From Tessaracoccus sp. SD287 (GTDB taxonomy: Bacteria > Actinomycetota > Actinomycetes > Propionibacteriales > Propionibacteriaceae), in the NCBI RefSeq assembly GCF_017355265.1, contig NZ_JADIJQ010000028.1, forward strand, positions 1 to 43,943: a DNA stretch of 43,943 nucleotides, given 5' to 3'. Position 1 is the first letter of the stretch; each line of letters starts with the position of its first letter. Made by a program: the position numbers and the translations under genes. Positions 40,370-43,943 of the stretch are shown here, piece after piece. The notes beneath the pieces were generated by a model. The model saw only the letters and a list, made by a program, of their open reading frames with translations, did not search any database and had not been told where the DNA came from.

Positions 40370-42259
40370 CTAGAGGAAAATCAGGTGCTCGGGTCGCCCT
40401 GATACTTGCCTTTCGGCGCGAAGGAAGTGGTCGTCCTCCATGCTCCAGGTGTGCGCGCCGGCATCGGCCGAGCGCATCTGGACGAAGTTGAACGGGTCGG
40501 CGGCCTGGATCGTTCCGCCCTCTCGCATCACCGCTGCCAGGAAGCCAGTGTCCTCCGACCTGCTCAGCGACGGGAACCGGACGCGGGCCGCCAGCTCGCG
40601 CGTGGTGGTGATGGTGGGTCCGGCGACGAAGTTGGTCGGGCGCCAGGCCATTCCCGGGGAGGTGAGCACGCTGAGGTCGGGGCCGGCCAGGTGCACCCAC
40701 CGCTCCTGCTTGCCGACGACCTCGGCGTCGCTGACCCGCAGCGCCGCCAGCAGGTCGGCCAGGTAGTGGGGTCCGTACAGGTCGTCGTCGTCCATCTTGC
40801 TGACCACCTCGGCGTCGGCCCGCTCGACCAGATGGTTGAGCACATCGCCCAGCATCCATTCCGGTGGTGCGTCGATGACCTGGACGTCGTCGAGCTGTTC
40901 GCGGGCCGCTGCCAGCCATCGCTCGTCCACCTGGAAGCCATGGGTGCCGAGCAGCAGCTGGATGTCGACGTCGCGCTGCTGGGTCACTTGTGCCAGGGCG
41001 TGGTCGAGTTGTTCGGGGCGGCGGGTCGCCATCAGCACGCTGACCCGCGGCCGCCCGGGGGCGGCAGCACCCGGCAGCCCAGCAACACGCAACACCTGGT
41101 CGACCCGGTGGGAGTAGGTGTGGCCACGCCACAACTCACGCTGGCCCAGGTGCACCATCCGGGCGGCGGCGTCCGGATCGTCCAGCAGCAGGCGCAGGGC
41201 GTCGGTGGCCTGCTCGGTGGTGGACACCTGCGCCACACCCTCGCCGAGGAAGCGATGCACCGCGGCGGCGGGGGTGGTGACCACCGGGGTGCCGCAGGCG
41301 GTGATCTCGAGCAGCCGGCGGGCGAACATGGTGGGTGATTCGGTGACGGTGTTGACATTCAGGAAGACCCGGTACGCCCGGTAGGCCGACAGCATCTGGT
41401 CGTAGGTCAGGCTGCCCACCACATGGTCGGCGTAGGGCTGCGGGAACTCATAGCGCTGGTCGAGGCCCTGGAAACGACTGAAGATCTCGAACCGGTGGGC
41501 CGAGTCGTGGTGTTCGGCCTCGACGGCGATGGCGGCGTCGAAGAGCACCTGCATCTGGTCGCGGCGTTCGGGGAACTTGTGCGCGAACCAGGTGCCGGCG
41601 AAGGCGACTCCGCGCTCGTGCTGGCCCTTGAATCGCCGCACCGGGTTGGTGATGCGCTCCTGGACCGCGAAGGGCAGCGCCTCGACCCGGTCATGTCCGA
41701 GTCGCTGGCGGTAGGCCTCCACCCTGGTCACGTCGGTGGTGAACACGTGGTCGAAGATCGCGGCCGTGTCAATGAAATCGTCGAAGTGGGTGGGGTCCTC
41801 CTTGTTCCAGAAGACCGTCGGGATCCCCCGCTGCTGGCACGCCTCGACCAGTGCGCGCAGCGCTGCAGACGGCGCCTGGCTGCCGGTGATCTGGTACTGC
41901 CACGCATCATCGTTGCCGTGCCAGGCCGACTCGACGAACAGCAGGTCAACCTCGTCCAGGTGTTGTGGCCACGTCTTCGGGGTGACTTCCACGTGCTGCC
42001 ACTCGTGGGCGAACGCCTCCCGGGTGAAGGCATCGGCGATGATGGCGACCCGCAGGTTCCGGCTGGGGGTGGCGGGGGCCCGTTCGAACCGGTGGAACAC
42101 GGCGGGCTCATCGTCGGTGAACAGTCTGCCGCGCATGGGCGGCACCCCGGTGGGGCTCTGGCCCAGCCACCGGCGCCGCACGTGGGACATGAACTGGCGG
42201 GGACCACCCGCGCGGAGGTGCCAGAGTGCTCGCCGCACTTCCTGAACTGCATCGCCCAC
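40370..42259 (-). CDS. CgeB-like + GT2-like two-domain glycosyltransferase
   Basis: 629 aa from GTG 42259, preceded by GGAGGGGGAG. Domain 1 (about 60-390): FVESAWHGND, VFWNKEDPTHF, FDHVFTTD, GVAFAGTWFAHKFPERR, VNTVTESPTMFARRLLEI; the same ordered motifs occur in the last domain of the 1223-aa enzyme. Domain 2 (about 400-560): RVSVLMATRRPEQLDHAL, a QLLLGTHG strand, MDDDDLYGP metal site, like GT2 transferases, here followed by GPTITTTREL and RSEDTGFL. Soluble. It leads the minus-strand trio with the coiled-coil and 1223-aa proteins (65-nt gap to the next gene) and is divergent from the LCP gene. Confidence 0.88.
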   Translation of the reverse strand: MGDAVQEVRRALWHLRAGGPRQFMSHVRRRWLGQSPTGVPPMRGRLFTDDEPAVFHRFERAPATPSRNLRVAIIADAFTREAFAHEWQHVEVTPKTWPQHLDEVDLLFVESAWHGNDDAWQYQITGSQAPSAALRALVEACQQRGIPTVFWNKEDPTHFDDFIDTAAIFDHVFTTDVTRVEAYRQRLGHDRVEALPFAVQERITNPVRRFKGQHERGVAFAGTWFAHKFPERRDQMQVLFDAAIAVEAEHHDSAHRFEIFSRFQGLDQRYEFPQPYADHVVGSLTYDQMLSAYRAYRVFLNVNTVTESPTMFARRLLEITACGTPVVTTPAAAVHRFLGEGVAQVSTTEQATDALRLLLDDPDAAARMVHLGQRELWRGHTYSHRVDQVLRVAGLPGAAAPGRPRVSVLMATRRPEQLDHALAQVTQQRDVDIQLLLGTHGFQVDERWLAAAREQLDDVQVIDAPPEWMLGDVLNHLVERADAEVVSKMDDDDLYGPHYLADLLAALRVSDAEVVGKQERWVHLAGPDLSVLTSPGMAWRPTNFVAGPTITTTRELAARVRFPSLSRSEDTGFLAAVMREGGTIQAADPFNFVQMRSADAGAHTWSMEDDHFLRAERQVSGRPEHLIFL

Positions 42260-42444
42260 GCGCTCCCCCTCCAAGTCCCCAGCAGTCTAGAGGTCGTGTC
42301 GCTCGCCGGTAGGTCGCGGGGTGGGGCTGGGATGTCGCGGATAGCATGGGCTCAACACCTTCGGTGTGCGGCCCGCCAGACGTGGGCCCATGTTCAGAGG
42401 CTCGCGGCGGACGCCTGGGGCTCATCTACCCCAAGGAGGGGCCC

Positions 42445-43524
42445 ATGCCCGGCCAGCACCATGACGACACCGAGGGATTCATCGAGACCGCGGGCGCCGC
42501 GCAGGCAGGCACTGACAAGGCCCGCGATCGCCGCAACCTGCGCCGCGTGCTCGTCGTGCTGGCCGGTCTCATTGCTGTCGTCCTGGTGGCCGTGGTGGCG
42601 GTGGGCGGCTGGTACCTGAACCGTGTGGACAACGCCCTGGACAAGGTCGAGCGCAAGCCCAGCCTGATGCCGACTGATGCCGGCACAGCGGTCGCGCCGA
42701 CCCCCAAGACCGCGTCCGACAAGCAGCCCATGACCTTCGTGCTGCTCGGCTCGGACACCCGCGGCTCCGACCAGGGCCGTAGCGACGTGCTGATGACCGC
42801 TTTCGTCCCCGGCAATCGCCAGCAGGTCTACCTGACCAGCTATCCCCGCGACCTGTGGGTGCCGATTCCTGGCCGCGGTGACGCAAAGATCAACGCGGCC
42901 TACGCCTGGGGTGGGCCGGCGCTCACGGTGCGCACATTGCAGGACCTGACCGGGGTGAAGATGGACCACGTGGCGGTGATCGACTTCGAGAGCTTCATCC
43001 AGCTCACCGACGTCCTGGGCGGGGTGACGGTCAACAACAAGGTCGCCTCCCGACAGGGCGAGTACACCTGGCCCAAGGGCCAGGTCACCGTTCGGGGCGA
43101 GGAGGCGCTGGCCTTCGTCCGGCAGCGCAAGGAACTGCCCAACGGTGACTTTGATCGTGCCGAGCGGCAGCGTGCCGTGGTGCAGGCCATCATCGCCAAA
43201 CTGCTGTCCCGTGGGGTCCTGACCAACCCGTCCACCTTTGACCAGGTGCTGCAGCAGTTGGCGGGCACCGTCACGGTCGATGACGGGCTGACCAACGACA
43301 AGATCCGCAGCCTGGCCACCTCGATGCGCATCGGTTCCGCGGCCGACGTCCGGTCACTGCAGGTCCCCATCACCGGCTTCGGCACGTCCGCGGACAAGCA
43401 GTCGATCGCCATCCTCGACAAGGGCGCCCTGAACGAACTGTCCACGGCCATGAAGACCGACTCCATGGACGACTTCTGGGCCACCCACAAGGACGACTGC
43501 CGGTTCACCGCCAGCGGGTGTTGA
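42445..43524 (+). CDS. LytR-CpsA-Psr family phosphotransferase
   Basis: 359 aa from ATG 42445 behind AAGGAGG; a longer frame to 42346 lacks support. One transmembrane helix (about 34-56) leaves a large extracellular domain. LLGSDTRGSDQGRSDVLM (100-117), SYPRDLWVPIPG (132-143), KINAAYAWGG (148-157) and FVRQRKELPNGDFDRAERQR are the LCP catalytic and lipid-binding blocks, with the conserved Arg/Asp residues present. These enzymes move polymers from undecaprenyl pyrophosphate to peptidoglycan. At the end of a polysaccharide locus it most likely attaches this locus's glycan. A TGGGG/CCCCA hairpin (42416-42433) precedes the ribosome site. Confidence 0.93.
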   Translation: MPGQHHDDTEGFIETAGAAQAGTDKARDRRNLRRVLVVLAGLIAVVLVAVVAVGGWYLNRVDNALDKVERKPSLMPTDAGTAVAPTPKTASDKQPMTFVLLGSDTRGSDQGRSDVLMTAFVPGNRQQVYLTSYPRDLWVPIPGRGDAKINAAYAWGGPALTVRTLQDLTGVKMDHVAVIDFESFIQLTDVLGGVTVNNKVASRQGEYTWPKGQVTVRGEEALAFVRQRKELPNGDFDRAERQRAVVQAIIAKLLSRGVLTNPSTFDQVLQQLAGTVTVDDGLTNDKIRSLATSMRIGSAADVRSLQVPITGFGTSADKQSIAILDKGALNELSTAMKTDSMDDFWATHKDDCRFTASGC

Positions 43525-43533
43525 GTCGTTCGT

Positions 43534-43600
43534 CCCAAGGGGTGTGGACTTGCGGATCGCGCCACTTTCAGTGATCAGGACCCCGCAAGTTATCCTTGGG
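43534..43600. repeat. Long hairpin C downstream of the LCP gene
   Basis: Outer arms CCCAAGG/CCTTGGG (43534-43540, 43594-43600) and inner arms ACTTGCGG/CCGCAAGT (43548-43555, 43583-43590) nest in one hairpin beginning 10 nt after the LCP stop. It has no U-tract. Its ACTTGC arm also occurs in the outer arm of hairpin A, which may be coincidence. Confidence 0.7.
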
Positions 43601-43603
43601 TTT

Positions 43604-43639
43604 GAACGCGGGCGTTCGGGGCCGCCGGAGGAGGCGGCC
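43604..43639 (+). promoter_or_regulatory. Two small hairpins in the leader of the last gene
   Basis: GAACG/CGTTC (43604-43608, 43613-43617) and GGCCGCC/GGCGGCC (43620-43626, 43633-43639). The loop of the second is GGAGGA, a perfect ribosome-binding-like sequence, but it lies 33 nt before the start codon. Possibly regulatory; function unknown. Confidence 0.35.
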
Positions 43640-43672
43640 GAGAACTGCCCCCCATCCCCCGAAGGGACGCTT

Positions 43673-43943
43673 GTGAAGGCACTGTTGCGAGGTCGACGGC
43701 TGTGGGTCGTCGTCATCGCTGTGCTGTGGGTGGCGCTGATCGCCCTCACCTCACCCGGCTGGCTGATCCTGTTCCTGGCCGGACTCGGCGCCCTGATTGC
43801 GGCAGGAGTGCTGGCCATGCGCCGCTCCTCCAAACCGGTGCGCGCGCTGTCCCCGGTCGCCGCCATCCTCGGCGTGGCGATGCTGGGTGGCAGTTGGTGG
43901 CTCGGCACCGCGCCAACGAAACCACCGCTGATCGCCACCCCGG
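43673..43943 (+). CDS. Membrane protein, cut by the window end
   Basis: GTG 43673, preceded by GAAGGGA, opens a frame of 90 codons that reaches the window edge without a stop. It starts MKALLRGRRLWVVVIAVLW and shows at least three hydrophobic segments (about 9-26, 30-49, 58-77) separated by a basic MRRSSK loop, then APTKPP. No family recognised; the 3' part is missing. GC content and codon use match a real gene. Confidence 0.7.
   Translation, partial: MKALLRGRRLWVVVIAVLWVALIALTSPGWLILFLAGLGALIAAGVLAMRRSSKPVRALSPVAAILGVAMLGGSWWLGTAPTKPPLIATP

Overview
The window is GC-rich and carries the conserved actinobacterial gene run rplU-rpmA-obg-proB ... proA-small membrane ORF-nadD-rsfS-histidine phosphatase, so it comes from a high-GC actinomycete chromosome. 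A Propionibacteriaceae-like organism is my guess from the overall gene mix; nothing in the window proves the family. No IS element, integrase, CRISPR array or rRNA was seen.

Layout. (1) 1-3.9 kb: a large minus-strand anti-phage-type STAND ATPase (Mrr-like nuclease + NACHT), followed by a decayed DUF3560-like gene. This looks like a small accessory islet. (2) 3.9-5.5 kb: two overlapping alpha/beta hydrolases. (3) 5.7-8.0 kb: a galactitol-type PTS operon (IIB-IIC-IIA) with a palindromic operator candidate. (4) 8.2-16.4 kb: the housekeeping block. It holds tRNA-Ala(GGC), a phosphatase, rsfS, nadD, a 39-aa membrane ORF, proA, a PQ-loop membrane protein, proB, obg, rpmA and rplU, all on the minus strand, with a strong promoter and a structured leader ahead of rplU. 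(5) 16.4-20.4 kb: a secreted heparinase/alginate-lyase-like protein, divergent from a GntR/LacI hybrid regulator. (6) 20.5-43.5 kb: a cell-envelope polysaccharide locus. It contains wecC and wecB (UDP-ManNAc uronate supply), a Wzm/Wzt-type (TagGH) ABC exporter, at least six glycosyltransferase polypeptides (several multi-domain), a PP-loop ATPase paired with a CatB-like acetyltransferase, a DUF6270 protein, a membrane-anchored coiled-coil protein, several unknown proteins and a LytR-CpsA-Psr ligase. (7) At the right edge a small membrane protein runs off the window.

How the genes fit together. WecB and WecC would make UDP-ManNAcA. The glycosyltransferases would assemble a polymer, the acyltransferase, PP-loop and DUF6270 proteins could decorate it, the ABC pair would export it, and the LCP protein would attach it to peptidoglycan. 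This chain is inferred from families and context. Genes between about 28.2 and 35.8 kb are visibly less GC-rich than their flanks, so this part was probably acquired or exchanged as a serotype-like cassette.

The most unusual signals are these: a family of long intergenic hairpins whose inner core (GTCCCCCAG) is conserved while the outer stems differ but stay complementary; a three-domain 1223-aa glycosyltransferase fusion whose last domain is paralogous to the first domain of the next glycosyltransferase; a three-gene overlapping cassette with two unrecognised protein families around a double GT2 enzyme; and a nuclease-NACHT protein with an apparently complete active site.
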